DNA of 64,000 nucleotides from Paracyclopina nana (Eukaryota > Arthropoda > Copepoda > Cyclopoida > Cyclopettidae), in the NCBI GenBank assembly GCA_019096065.1, contig JAGUCH010000001.1, forward strand, positions 6,572,001 to 6,636,000, written 5' to 3'. Under the pieces are notes generated by a model. It saw nothing but the letters and a program-made list of their open reading frames with translations. It was not told the origin of the DNA and did no database searches. Below are positions 1-12,800 of this stretch, one piece after another. Every line of letters begins with the position of its first letter. The stretch's first letter is position 1. A program made the position numbers and the translations under genes.

Positions 1-905
1 AGGCATTATGATTAAAGGCTCCTTGATAAAAAGCGCGCTGATGAAAGGCATAATGGGCAAAGGCAACATTGGCTAAAGGCGCAAATTGTCAGTCGAAGGC
101 ACCTTTAAGCAATAAAAAGTAATGCCACTAAACCACAATTGTTCCTTGTAATTATTTGGCTACATTGATAAGTCACTCATAATGAATAGGTGGGGAAGAT
201 GCACACGTGGGATATACTGTGATATCTTTGAGGAAGATGGCCATGTAGATGGAAAAATGACTCTAATGCCACAAAGCTCTGGATCATTTGACAGTTATAG
301 TAGCCTAAGTTTGCTCTTTTAGGCCTGGATCAGCTGGTCCTGATTGCAGCGCAATTTTGGCGAGCAAAGCAGCGGCGGAACTTTAACAGTAAAGTCAACC
401 AAACCTTTGCAATTTAAGTTGGCCTAATTTTTGGCCTTATTTGTCATAACAGAGGCTATTTTTGACAATTAAAGCTCTAATGATCCCATTTTTTCTTATA
501 ATGAACCAAGATTCCTTAATCCCCATTTTCAAAGCATTCGCCAAGTTGCATCTAATTCCCTATTAAGAAACTCAATTGGTTATATTCAAAGTTTGCCAGA
601 GTCTTCAGAAGTGTTCTTACCTGCAACTGAGAGCACTTCAAATAGTGAGCTTAAGCGCAAAAATCGTGATCTTTCATAAATTGACCAATCAAATATCATT
701 TCCCAAAAACGACGACGTAAATGCTAATTCTGCTGTCAGATTTTTAACAAAGAGACAAATAAATTTGTGATACCATTTCTTTTAGTGCAATTTTAGTTAA
801 GTTGCCTTTTATCAGTGTTGCTTTTGCTCGCTATGCCTTTAAGCAGCGTGCTTTTTATCAGGGAGCCTTTAATCATAGTGCCTTTGCCCCTGGTGCCTTT
901 ACCCA
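1..905. mobile_element. Foldback-type element with repetitive inverted arms (left end may lie outside the window)
   Basis: The first ~120 bases and bases ~785-905 are inverted copies. The left arm carries AAAGGC units at irregular spacing of roughly 15-25 bases. The right arm carries the complement GCCTTT at similar spacing. The blocks around 1-45 and ~850-890 match in inverse orientation with only a few differences. The ~660 bases between them are AT-rich and hold no convincing reading frame. Inverted arms made of short repeated units are typical of Foldback (FB-like) DNA elements. No target-site duplication can be read because the left edge is the window edge. Confidence 0.65.
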
Positions 906-1323
906 GTAGAGCCCTTATCTGACCTTTTACAATCTAAGGAAGAATCACTTAACGCGCATCTTATACAAGAATGCGCTTAATTGAAATTGAGCGCGATAAG
1001 ATAGTCAAACAAACTAAGGAAAACGGCACTGTGGAAAAAATGGCCTCGAAGCAGAACCAATTTGCTCGCATGTAGTTCAAGGTTTACGACTGGCATTAAA
1101 ATAGAAATGGGCGCGGGAGGCTCAAAAAGTGATGGGATTTTTTTATTGCATTTTTCCAGCGTTGTGGACATCCTAGTTATCTTTTTAAAGACAATATCGA
1201 TGAGGTAGCCTTAATTGCTGGCTTGCCGCCTCACGTGAATGAAGTAAGCCTCGCAAATCTGACCGATTCGAGGACGTTTTTTCATTTCGTTGATCGAAGC
1301 TCTACTGCTTTTAGCTCGACGCC
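906..1323. other. Intergenic; likely promoter/5'UTR side of the upstream cotransporter exons
   Basis: No coding feature seen. It lies between the foldback element and the start codon at 1324. Only short chance frames are present. Confidence 0.4.
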
Positions 1324-1666
1324 ATGGAAGGAAAGGACAACCCCTCCTTTTTGGGGGAGAAACATGCCCTTGGCTCCGACATCCCGTACGTTCCGGCCCG
1401 CAAAAGATCGGCCTTTTTGACCATCGACAATTCGGAGCTGAACTCGCACACGTACGTCTACGATGCCAACAAAAGCCTTCAGGGGATGACGGTGAGTGAA
1501 AATTAAACGACCGGGCGAAGTGAATGGCATTAGTTCATTGGACGTGAAATTTCAGGTGGAAGCATTGCCCACGGAGGCCAATTATCGGGATCTTGCCTCC
1601 ATTCACGATCCGGCTCAGAGGCCAACGCTGGAGGAGCTCAAAATCGGCCGAAAAGCGGCATTGCAG
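1324..1666 (+). CDS. Alternative N-terminal exons (or truncated paralogue) of an SLC12 cotransporter
   Basis: Two phase-0 exons, 1324-1491 and 1556-1666, encode 93 residues. The start sits in a good context (GCCATGG). Exon 1 ends at a GTGAGT donor; exon 2 follows TTTCAG and ends at CAG|GTAAAA. The second exon encodes NYRD then RPTLEELK, which matches the pre-membrane signature of Na-K-Cl cotransporters and parallels NYRN...RPTLDELH in the first exon of the gene at 5333. No transmembrane exons follow before 5333. Because exon 2 ends in phase 0, it can join directly to the shared exon at 5994 (also phase 0), giving a ~1024-residue isoform. No RFxV kinase-docking motif is present here, unlike the 5333 exon. 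The alternative is a decayed tandem duplicate. Confidence 0.6.
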
Positions 1667-4600
1667 GTAAAATCCGCGTTGATGCCAATATGGATGCCTA
1701 ATGGTGCGGGCTTGGCGATGGGCGAATTCGAAACAGCGTAATTATCGCGCGCTTTCGTCGATCTTCAAGAATTGGGTCAACTCCCGTCAATATCAACAAT
1801 ACGATGGAATTTTCCTCGAGATTAACCTTTGACTCGACGAGCGAATGAAGGTCGCGAGGCGAAGGTTCCCCACGAAGGCTTTTTTTCAAAGTAGCCAGTT
1901 GGTGAAGCGAAGCATGATGGGGGACGAAATGGGACGCACGACCATATCTGGTTATAACCGGCGTTTGATCCCCGCACGGGAGTGGAGGGCGAAGCCGTTG
2001 GCAGCGCACCAACCCCTAAAGCAGTAAAATGCAATCTTTTTAAAGTGGCCACGACGTGAAAAGTGACCTGAAACGCCATTCTTGGTTTGCGCTCGGGGTA
2101 ACAAATTTCAATCGGGGAAAAACGCTCGTTACCGCGACCGGCGAACCTTGGCTTGCGCGCCTGGTTTCCGTGGTACCTGGAAGCTTGGAAATCCCTCACC
2201 CTTTTCGGCGAACCATCAAGCTTACGTTTTATCTCGTCGTCGCATCGGCCCATGCACAATAGGCATGCACAATGCTGTCCCGCCGCATTGCAACGCAGCA
2301 TTCCTTTGTAGGCTAGGGGTGGCTTTCGTTCTCCCTCCCCTGAAAGCGTTAAAGCCGGCTCGCACTAAGCGATGACAAATCCTTACAAGCGCGCATGAAT
2401 CATCGCACTCCATGCATCAAAGCGTTCGTTGCCAAGAGGCAAGTGTGTCTTAAAAAAGACATGAGCATGAAGGGACTGAACATGATGAAGCGTGAAACTG
2501 CATCGAAATGCGCGTTTTTTAGCATGCGTTGCATCCAAAAAGTTCGTTCACCCTTTATCGCCGTTGATTCAAGCCCTGACTGAGTCGACTAATCCCAATC
2601 AATGAGGCATGCGTTATCTGCGCTGAATGGTCGTTTCCAAGAAGACTCGAAATAGAGCCGTAAAACACGAACGCCGAAGGCGACTTCCAATTTAAAGCGA
2701 GTTTCAGCTTAAAAATTGCAGCGCCTCCTTTAAAAAATGACAAAAGGGCAAAGAAGTCGGGGTTTACCTGACCGCGGCAGCAAACAAATGGCCAAAAAGA
2801 AGGCCAAAAAAATCATGAAAAAAGAAAGTTTAGGTCACCCGCGCAACTAGTTTTTCCACGACTTATCCCGTCTCGGCTTTATGAGCCGGCTTCCTCGCGC
2901 TCGTATCGGCTTTCTTGCGTTCGTTTCCCCTTCGAGTGTCAGCTCAGCTGGAGTAGCTTGGCTGAAGGCAGTTGCGAGTTGCGTTTTCGCGGAAAAGCTC
3001 CCCTTCGTCAGCTGACTTAAAAAACGTAAACAGAGAACCGGCAAGAACCGGCTCGCACGCCAGAATTCGCCAATCGCGGTTTGGTTGGCATTGAAGCCGG
3101 CGACATATTTTCTATACTAATTTTCGACTCAAGCCCTACCCGTTGTTGAGGAGCACAGTGGCCCGAAGGGGCTCGAATTGAACGCGCCAGTGCCCACAGC
3201 CCCCGGGAAAATTTCCACTGACCACCGTGCTCAAGTGTCTTCAAATAAGGTGAAATTGCAACTTGTATCATCAACTTGGGTTTTTTCGTCTCGCATTACT
3301 TTGGATTTTTTTCACTGTGGGCTGACCTTGCTTTTTTTGTACAACCGTGCCAAATTTGTAATGATATAGGCTGTGAAATTGGATGTTTGCAAAGCTGCTT
3401 CAATAACATTTTTCTTCTTGGGCGTGCAACTGAAAATTCTCAACGGTTTTCTGCCTCGTGAAAGCTCTCGATGACAAAGCGATGGCTTCCGCGAGTGATG
3501 GGCTTATTAAAAAGCTTTTAATGGCCAATTATGTTTTTTGTGAGAAATATGCAACGTTGGACAATCAGCTAAAAAGTTGTAAAATTGCCGTTTAATAGCT
3601 AGCCTAGATCCGATAAGTGCTTTTCTGATTGTTCTCGAGGTGGCCTTTTTTTGCCAGCAGCAGCTTAAAAGTGCCATAAATGCAAAATGCCGATCGTAAA
3701 GTTAGCTGTAACTAGTTCGTAGCGGAATTACCAAAGATTTTGGCTGCTTTATCGCAATTTCACTATTATTGGTGCCTCTTTTATCGTGGCGTCTCTTCGG
3801 CATTAATCCCATTTCGCATTTATACTATGTGCGCAACGCTCAGTGCGTAATAATCTGCAGAATTTCTTTATAATTGATTCATTCATTTTATTGCATTGAC
3901 ACGTTATCTGAAACAGTTAAGCATTCGCCACGTGAAAGAAGCACCGAAGAAAAGCTACAGCATATCCCATACCTGCATATAGCGATCCAAAAATTAGGTC
4001 AGCACACAAACAAATTTGGCCAACTTGTGACCCACAGAGTAGTGCACTTTCTCATAAGTCATCTGTACAAGTGCAACGCGAGACACAATGATCGTGTCCT
4101 TTTTTAATTCAGAACAAACTTTTCACCTTGCCAAGTCGGTTCTTTAGCAAGTGTTCGCATTTATTTTTTTAAAGCAGAAGAAAAAAGCATTGAGGTTGGG
4201 CCTCTAATAGAGCTATTTTTAGAGTGAGAAGCTGGAAATGGAAAAAATTCTCGCAAGCAATTCAGTGCAAATTTGCGGCCAAGCCATAGTATTACGCAAG
4301 TAGAAATGCACATGAATTTATCGAGCTATATAGTGTCTCGCTCACTTTCTCACGAGGAGCACCTTGCATGCTAGTAGAGGCACCGATTTTTATGACGAGC
4401 ACCTCCAACGTCATAAGTGTAAATTTCGAGCATTGTACTTTAGTTTGGCATTTGAAGTCGGCTCCTCCTCCGTCTTCACCGAGCTGAGTCGTGTGCATGT
4501 CCATCCAAGTTTGGACTTCATCAGAAATTTGCGGCCAAGAGCATCAGTTCAAAGCAACCACTGCACCAGTGAGGCACTCGCGCCTCTCTTTTGATGCAGG

Positions 4601-5332
4601 TAATATTGGCTCTTTTAAAAGCACTACTCAGAGGTAATTTGCTGTTAACGTTTACACATTCATAAGATTAGCCTGAATATAGAACTTGCGTAAATTAGGT
4701 GTTAAAATGGCTTGACCGCTCTCTGCTGAAAGAGAAAATCTGATTAAGTTTCATTTCACACCAGGGTGCCTCTAAATTAACTGCAGCAAAACAATTAATT
4801 TTATGGTAAATCATTTTTATTAATGAAGCACTTGGCCGAATGCAGTACACTGCGCGAAGTTTTCGGTAGAATTTTCTTTGGAAGTGCAACAAAAACTTTG
4901 TGCCAGTTGTTTTTCCAAACCGCATATTTGCCATGTGCAGCGTTTGATAAATTTGCAACAGCAAGTATATGTGCTATTTTCTCGCTTGAAGCTTTTAGTA
5001 ATGTTCTTCATCAAACTTTAACCAGTGCCAAATCCGGTTTGAGCCACTTTTATCGTCACACTCACCAATCAAAGCATGAATCACGATGAAAGGCGTTGAC
5101 AGAGCTTAACTTTCTCTCAACAAAAACCCAATTCCATAATTGATTTTGATATTGAATACAGTGGAAGTGAGGTGAGACAGCAATAAACTTTAAAAAAGAG
5201 AAATTTCACACCCTGTGCAAGCAAGAAAAACCCAAAGCGAGGCGAAATTCCAGCACTCAGATTTCCCTCTACAACGATAGTCATAAATAATCCCATAGGA
5301 CTAACACATTATTCGCATTCAGTCCGTAGAAA
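1667..5332. other. Large intron or intergenic stretch between the two cotransporter N-termini
   Basis: No SLC12-like exon, RNA gene or clear inverted repeat was found here. The part from about 1.7 to 3.2 kb is more GC-rich, with several long chance frames on both strands, but none has a recognisable domain or clean splice structure. If the exons at 1324-1666 splice to 5994, this is intron 2 of the longer transcript and would contain the internal promoter for the 5333 start. Confidence 0.4.
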
Positions 5333-8300
5333 ATGGCCGATTCGAGCAGTAACAGTAGCAATTCGTTGCAAATGACTTCGTCGCCCTCAAGAGCTACCGA
5401 CGAAACGGCCATTGTGAGCCCCACCAAGAAAAAGACAGCTCGTTTTTCGGTTGCCAATGTGGCGTCGAACGATTCTGCGGAAAACTCCCGGAAGAACTCC
5501 GATGCTGACATTCCGGAGATGAGCGACTATGCATCGGGCAATGGCGATACTCATCAAAGATCGCACAACAGTGCCACGTACAATACCATGTACTTAAAGT
5601 CATTAAGGCACTACCTGACCAGAGATGTCCTCCCGGCTGAGCACAATTATCGCAATATTTTGAGCTTCACCGGGCAAACCAACATTTTGGACAAGCGTAG
5701 GCCAACCCTGGATGAACTTCATGATGACAATAGCGAGTTGAGACAAGAGCTCCTCAAGCGAACTCAAGATGCTAAGGTTTATAATTTCTCAATGATTTCA
5801 GCGATTTTGAAAAGCCCCCGAGCTAGTATGCGGTTGGAAGGAATTGTGCGTGTCACGGTCAAAATTCTAGTGGTCGATTATGTTTTTACTGCGCGAACGT
5901 AAATCATTTTTTTTCGTATGCAGTCTCCACTACGCGTTATGCTAGCTTGAGAATTCTATAAAGCTCCTTATGTAACTTGATACCATTTTTCAGGTCGCTG
6001 AGGATGGTGACAACGAACCTGATAAGCAACTGAAAGGCAAGATAGTCAAATTTGGATGGCTCGACGGAGTTTTCGTAAGTCAACTATGAACTAATTCCCA
6101 TTTGGGGTACAACAATATTTTCTCATCCAGATGAGATGTCTCCTCAACATCTGGGGTGTCATGCTCTTCTTAAGGTTGACTTGGGTGGTTGGACAAGGTG
6201 GCCTCGTTCAAGGATTGCTCTGCATTTGCCTGTGCAACGTGGTCACCTTTGTGACTGCCATTTCTATGTCAGCCGTGGCAACAAATGGCCAGATCAAAGG
6301 TGGAGGAATTTACTACATGATTTCACGATCCCTTGGACCTGAATTTGGTGGAGCCATTGGAATCATGTTCACCCTTGCTAACTCCATTGCTGTATCTATG
6401 TACATCATTGGATTTTGTGACTCCCTCCTTGATATGTTTGTTCAATACATGGACAACTTTGAAGGAATTGTGGGTAATGTTGCCAATGAGGATGACAGGT
6501 TGAACAACATTAGGATTATTGGAATAGTGACCCTTATCTGTATTGCCATCTTGGCAGTAGTTGGCATGGATTGGGTTACCAGAGTCCAGATGTTGCTCCT
6601 GGTTCTGCTTATAGTTTCGCAGATTGATTTCATCATTGGAACTTTCTTACCAAAAGAGGAAGAGAAAAAATTCGGGTTCCTGGGTTACAGGTAATATAAC
6701 AGCGTGATTGCACTCAGAATTGGCTATTATCTTATCCTTTTCCAAATGTAGCTCAGAAGTGCTTGAACGGAATTTCAATAGCGACTATCACAACTATGAA
6801 AATCCTAAGGAAGAGATGTCCTTTTTCACCCTGTTTGGCGTCTTTTTCCCTGCAGTGACTGGAATTGTGGCTGGAGCCAATTTGTCTGGTGATCTCCGCG
6901 ACCCTTCCACGGCTATTCCAAAAGGAACACTCTTGGCCATTCTTGTCACCTTTATGACTTACATTGGCTACGGATTTTTGGTTGGTGCCACCTCTATTTC
7001 ACAGGCATCTGGAAGCCCAGATGAGTACTATGCAACAATCAACAACAACTTGACGGAAGGCATGATGGCATTTGACAATTGCTCAGCTGAAGCTAGGCAA
7101 GCTCTGGGCCTGAAGCTATGCGAATATGGAACATCTAATGACCAACAAATGATGGCCAAAATTTCCTTCACTGGTTATTTGATCTTTGCTGGATGCTTTG
7201 CGGCGACTCTGTCCTCTGCCATAGCATCTTTGGTTGGCGCCCCAAGAGTTTTGCAAGCTCTGGCAAAGGATAAGCTGTATCCTTTGATTCATTTCTTTGC
7301 AAAGGGATATGGCGCAAATCAAGACCCTTTCAGAGGGTACTTTTTGGTCTTCATGATTTCATTTGGCTGTATTCTAATTGGAAAGCTGGATGTGGTCTCA
7401 ACGTTGCTATCTAACTTTTTCGTTGCGGCCTACGCATTGATCAACTTTTCAGTCTTCCATGCATCAATTACCAAAAGTCCCGGTTGGAGGCCAGCTTTCA
7501 AATACTACAACAAGTGGGTGGCATTGCTGGGAACAATCCTCTGCGTTGCTGTCATGTTCCTGATGGACTGGGTGACTGCTCTCATCACTTTTGGCATTGT
7601 TTTTGTCCTCTACTTTTACATCAATTACCGCAAGCCAGAAGCCAATTGGGGAAGTTCAACTCAAGCTCAGCAGTTTGTGTCTGCATTGAAAAATGTTCAG
7701 ACCTTGAACGATATGCCTGAACATGTGAAGAACTATAGGCCCAAGATTTTGGTGTTCACTGGCATTCCTGCACACAGGTAAAATGGATATTTCTCTTTGG
7801 GTATTTTTAGCTAACTTTCTTCCTTTGATGGGCAGGCAGCCTTTGGTGGACTTTGCTAATCTTCTGACCAAAAAGCTCTCTCTGCTGATATGTGCCCACG
7901 TTGATGATAATGGTCACTTTAAGTATTTGGAGTCACTCAGGGAGAATGTTCAATTGTGGCTCAAGGACCACAATGTCAAGGCCTTTTTCAACGTAGTTCC
8001 TAATCACAGTCTCGAGGATGGAGCATTGTCTATTATCGACGCTGTTGGAATCGGCAAGTTGGTCCCCAATATGGTGTTGGTCGGCTTCAAGAACAACTGG
8101 ATGGACGATTTGGCCAATGTCACTCCCTACTTGAATATTCTTCATCATGGATTTGATATGCACCTCGCAGTTGGCATACTCAAGCTTCAAGATGGATGCG
8201 ACTACTCCTCTGTAATTGGCAAGGAAGAGCAAATTATAATCCCATCAAACGCTGCAGAAAATAAGGGTGAGCTTTGTTACGAAGCTAATCTAACTTCTTT

Positions 8301-9212
8301 TAACGAACATCCTCCCTTCTAGATGGCAATGACTCTGACGATGAAAACAACGAAGAAGAAGTTGTTAAAACCTCTGCAAATTTGGTTGTGGAAAAAACCA
8401 AGGACCGAAAAACTTCTGTGGCTGTTTATCACGGTGTCGACGGAAACCCTCTCGAGCAGAAGCTAGTTGAGAATATAACTCAATTCCAGGTGTGTGTGCA
8501 TTCTCTTCATTTCCTTCTCCTCTCGAGAATCACAGCTCCTTATCTGTTTGCATTGCAGGCGAAAAAACGGAAAGGCAATATTGATGTATGGTGGTTGTAT
8601 GATGACGGCGGTTTGACGATGCTGTTGCCTTACATTTTGACAACAAGAGCGCAATTTTCTGAATGCTCGCTGAGGGTGTTTGCATTGGCCAACCGAAGTG
8701 ATGAATTGGACCGAGAAACGAGAAAGTTAGCGAAAAGTTGCTCGAATACTTTACGAAGCTGTCAGCACATTCTCCTTTTTCTTTTACAGCATGGCTAATT
8801 TGCTTGCAAAGTTCAGAATCGACTACTCCGACGTGACAGTTATTCCTGATGTTACGAAGAAGGCCGGAGATGCTGTCAAGGCCGAATTCAAGACAATCTC
8901 GGATAAAGTTGAGATCGATGAAGCGGAACTTTTGGCCAACAAGGAAAAAACCAACAGGAACTTGCGATTGACAGAGCTTCTAAGGGAGAATTCGAAAGAC
9001 TCCGAGATGGTTATCATGTAAGCCAGAAACTTTTTTTCTTGTTTGCCTTCTCATGAAAGCTTAATCTATATTTCAGGACTCTTCCGATGCCAAGACGTGG
9101 CGCGACTCCGCCAAACTTGTACATGAGTTGGCTGGAAATTATGACACGAGGCATGCCGCCATTCTTATTTGTGAGAGGAAACCAAACTTCCGTCTTGACG
9201 TTTTACTCTTAA
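5333..9212 (+). CDS. SLC12A2-like: SLC12-family Na-(K)-Cl cotransporter
   Basis: Electroneutral cation-chloride symporter of the plasma membrane. Nine exons join cleanly: 5333-5776, 5994-6074, 6131-6690, 6752-7777, 7836-8266, 8323-8489, 8559-8725, 8790-9017 and 9077-9212, giving 1079 residues, usual for NKCC/NCC. The cytosolic N-terminus has ARFSVANV, containing an RFxV docking site for SPAK/OSR1 kinases, followed by a HYLT segment where the activating threonine lies in NKCCs, then RPTLDELH. The first membrane exon reads RCLLNIWGVMLFLRLTW, the family TM1 signature. GANLSGDLRDP and GAPRVLQALAKDKLYP are further family signatures. The large loop carries N-glycosylation sequons. The soluble C-terminal domain ends in LTFYS, as in NKCC1. 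NKCC and NCC cannot be separated by eye. Confidence 0.93.
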
Positions 9213-9341
9213 TCTTCTTGTTGATACGCGTTGATCAAGACCACGTTTCTATTTTTGTGACACGAAAAATCAGCCGGTGAAACAGAAGCACTATGACTAT
9301 TTATGATTAAAATTAAATTTTGGTAATGGGCGCTTTGTGTG

Positions 9342-9347
9342 AATAAA
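9342..9347 (+). terminator. Poly(A) signal AATAAA of the cotransporter gene
   Basis: AATAAA about 130 bases past the stop codon at 9210-9212; a normal 3'UTR length for this compact genome. Confidence 0.6.
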
Positions 9348-9380
9348 GTAAAACATGCCATGTGCCCTCAAAACCCGTGG

Positions 9381-9683
9381 CTACTCCGTTTCGGCTGTAG
9401 AACTTGCAGAAGAGCTATCTTCTAGTGATGTTGATTTTTCCGATGATGTTGCTTGGAGAGTAGTAGTATTTGAGCTGACGGTTGATTCGATAGACGTGAT
9501 GGTAGATGTTGATAAGGTGGAAGATGAGGTCATTGGTTCAGATTCTGTAGAGTTGGTAGTTGAAGGAGGCACCGTGTCTATTGAAGGTCTTGGACGAATC
9601 TCAATGATGTTTCGTGAAGGTGGTGGGCAGCCACTTGCTCTTTGACAAAGTAAAAAGGAAAAAATAAGTGAGATACAGGACAT
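9381..9683 (-). CDS. Possible small Ser/Thr-rich secreted (mucin-like) protein
   Basis: A 100-residue single-exon frame starting with ATG at 9683. The first ~18 residues (MSCISLIFSFLLCQRASG) read as a signal peptide. The rest is about half Ser/Thr (STLSTSTITSIESTVSSNTT) and ends with acidic residues; this composition suggests O-glycosylation. It lies about 200 bases beyond the stop of the FAD oxidoreductase on the same strand, so it could also be chance coding in that gene's 3'UTR. No homologue recognised. Confidence 0.35.
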   Translation of the reverse strand: MSCISLIFSFLLCQRASGCPPPSRNIIEIRPRPSIDTVPPSTTNSTESEPMTSSSTLSTSTITSIESTVSSNTTTLQATSSEKSTSLEDSSSASSTAETE

Positions 9684-9889
9684 TCCGTCCCTTTTGATCG
9701 ACGCAGATCAAAGGGCTCTTCCTGCCTTTATGGCAAAAGATTTGTTCAAATCATTTGACTGAGGTGCGATTTTGAGAGAAAAATTGCTCTATCTATTCGT
9801 AACAAATGAATAAATAATAAATGAATAGGTAAACAAATGTGACAAGTCTATTCATTCCATCTGAGTGTATCATGGTATGGGCAAAATTA

Positions 9890-12800
9890 TCATACTGGAC
9901 AGCAGCTCTCGTCGTCATTTCCAACACTTTGGCAGTGATTAAACTTGTTGTTGGGATCCCATTGCCATTTGGTGGCAAGGAGCCTCTCGTAGACTCCAGG
10001 ACTGAAATACCTGTGGAGATAAAAAGGATTCCCTTGATGACTTGGTTACTTCAGTATACATGTGTAGCTACATTAGTATCTCTCTTTTATGTTCTCCCCA
10101 AAGACAAATGCATCTGCATTCGTTTTCGCCACTTACTTTTCCCCAGCTGTTTGGCTTTTGTCACATGAAGGAGTGTTGTAGTATTGCGTTGGCCTATCCC
10201 CCTGCTTAATGGCGTTTCGGTAGAATTGCTCTTTCGCGTAGTGCAAAACTTGGGGGCATCTTGATCCAACATTTGGAGGATAGCTGCAGGTCAATTCCAC
10301 TTGGTAAGTTCCAGTCCGAGTCAAGGATAGGATAGGCTCATCCACGCCCTCTCGCCTCATGGTCGATGGCACAATCAAGTAGCAAAAGTCACAGCCGGCT
10401 TTCTTGGCCACAGCGGAATTTTTGTTTTTCAACCCTGCAAATACAGAAGAAGTAGAGTTGTTCATACCTTCTTTTGACAAATCTCTGTGTCAGTCAAGCT
10501 GACGTGAAAATAAATTATATTTCCGTCAGGTTGAGCCTAAGCAAGCTTACCGAATACAGGATGGTTAAATACAAAATCGTCCAGGAGGTGCTGAGAAGAT
10601 AGTCCCATCAAGTTGGCAGAGGCTACTCCTTGGTATCCTCTCTTCTTGTACTGCTCCTTCGTCAAATATTGCGACTCATAATCCGAGAGGTCAAACATGC
10701 TGGGCAAAATGTTGGCAAAAATGTCATCCTTGGCTAGCTTGATGCCGAAGCTCTTCAGAAATTCCATTGCCATATGTCGGTTGGTGTATCGGCCCACATT
10801 GGAGTTGTTGTCCACCAGGTGCACGAAGATGGGCTCAACTTTCATCATGGAGATGCGTTTGAGGAGCTGGGGCAGAATTTTAACTCCGATATAAACATTC
10901 TGGAAAAATGCCTGTCTTAAGCTAAGATCATGGGAATGGACAAAGTTTTAGTTACGAGGACATCTGCTGAGAGAGCAATGTTGGTCCAGGAGTAGACGTT
11001 GAACCACGACACGTGATAACGTCCATCAAGAGCAGCCTTTTCCAACTTTCGCAAGTCGTAAGGGGTTTCAATGTAAATCATCGCAATAATTGGAAGCGTT
11101 TCTGGCTTGGGGCAAGATGATCTATAGTAATAAGGTGAGTTCTTGTCGCTGCTTTACTATAGCACACAGTCTGACTGAGCTGTGGTAGGCTTCAAGACAA
11201 AATTTCAATAGAATTCTGTGGATTTCACTTCCAAAAATTTCCATAACCAGCCTTAAATTATCAAAAAGTGCCCAAATTGCATACTTTTTTAGAAAAGACA
11301 GAACTTATCTAGGAGCTCTGTTGAAGACGCGTGAGATTAGCCCGCTTGCTTCCATGATTGACACGTCACTTGAGCTCACGCGCTATGTAGTAAGAACTAC
11401 TAGCGCCACCTAGGCTAAGACAAACAGATTTGGTGATTTTAGCATGCAAAACTTGCGTCAAGAACTCACTTACGAGACCCCCCTGGCTTGGGGTAGATCT
11501 TGTAGAGGAATTCAGTGACGATTCCATAAGAGGAGCCAGCCCCTCGCATGGCTTCAAAAAGGCCATAATCGTCTTCCATTTGATACAAGGCCTTTTTAGT
11601 ATAAGGCTCGACAACAGTGGTGTTGCCTTTCGAGACCTGCAACGACAAGGAGCTATGTTAAGAAAAGAAAGCTACTTATGGACATGTGCAATTTTTTGAG
11701 GATTATTCAGTATGGTCTATGAGAGAGCAGAACTTGCCTCATTGCTAAACAGGCAACAAAGTTTCTCGATGAAAAATGCAATTTGGTTTTTCAATTATAT
11801 GCAAATTGAATTCAGAATATGCTAAATTAACTGTGCCGCCTCGCGGAAAAGTTGCCCCAATAAATTATTGAAATTCGAAGAAGGATAATTGAAGCACAAC
11901 TCTCTTTTTTGCAGGAGTATTTTGCGCAAGTCACCAAGTTTTCCTTAAGGAAACGTTAAGGTCACGCCCATGAACACACGGTGTTCACAGGCAGTTGGGG
12001 ATAAAAGGTTATTGCTATGGCATAGTAAAACTGGGAATCTTCCTCATAAGCTGAAATTGAAATAGTTACCAGCAAAATTCTTCCTTCAGCATCCACCATG
12101 GTGTATCTCTTGACATGCTCAGCAGCTGATCCAAATCTTTCGGAAGTGCCGACCACGTTGACCCCTCCGCCAAGAATGTAACCTCCAACGCCAACAGTTG
12201 AACACTGACCATGAATCATGGTATAGTGGGTTGGAGGGATGATTTTCAAGACTCTCTCCCACGTGGATCCAGGTCCCAATATCGCCAAATGGTCGTCGTA
12301 AAGGCTTACTCTGTTCATATCCCTCATGTCGATATGCACTCCGCCTGTAACAAAAAGTAAGTATCTATCAAAAAAATGCTCCCTAATTTTAAAAAACAAA
12401 ATTGATGTCTATGATGGACTGGTCGTTGCATATTATGATTGCAGCAAGCATAATCCCAATAAAAACATCACGTATGGCATAATGATATTTGCCGCTTTCA
12501 ATCTCGGATAATTGTATTCATGAGCCAACATCCTTTCGCGGAAATACTTTTGTTTAAGGCATCTGGACAACTCCGAATGAATGCAAATAGCTAGCATATG
12601 TTGGTGAGGATGCAAGTTAGCCTAGAATTTACAATCGCATGAGACAATTGGATTTTTGTTAAAGAAACTTTTAAAAGGAAAACTTTAGTCTTCGTGCTTT
12701 CCGTACTTTCTTGATGCGTCCCTTTAGGGAATCTTTTTCCTGGCACTTACGCAAAATTCCCTCAAGAGATTGGCTCTGTGGCACTTATAGTTATTTATTT

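Noticed and set aside
1822..2301. A 159-codon frame on the minus strand
   Set aside because: Lies in a GC-rich patch with open frames on both strands; no domain, no splice logic.
12045..12070. A 19-base GT...AG stretch that could be a tiny intron in the BBE-like gene
   Set aside because: Too short to splice. Joining 12070 directly to the exon at 11636 gives normal family sequence.
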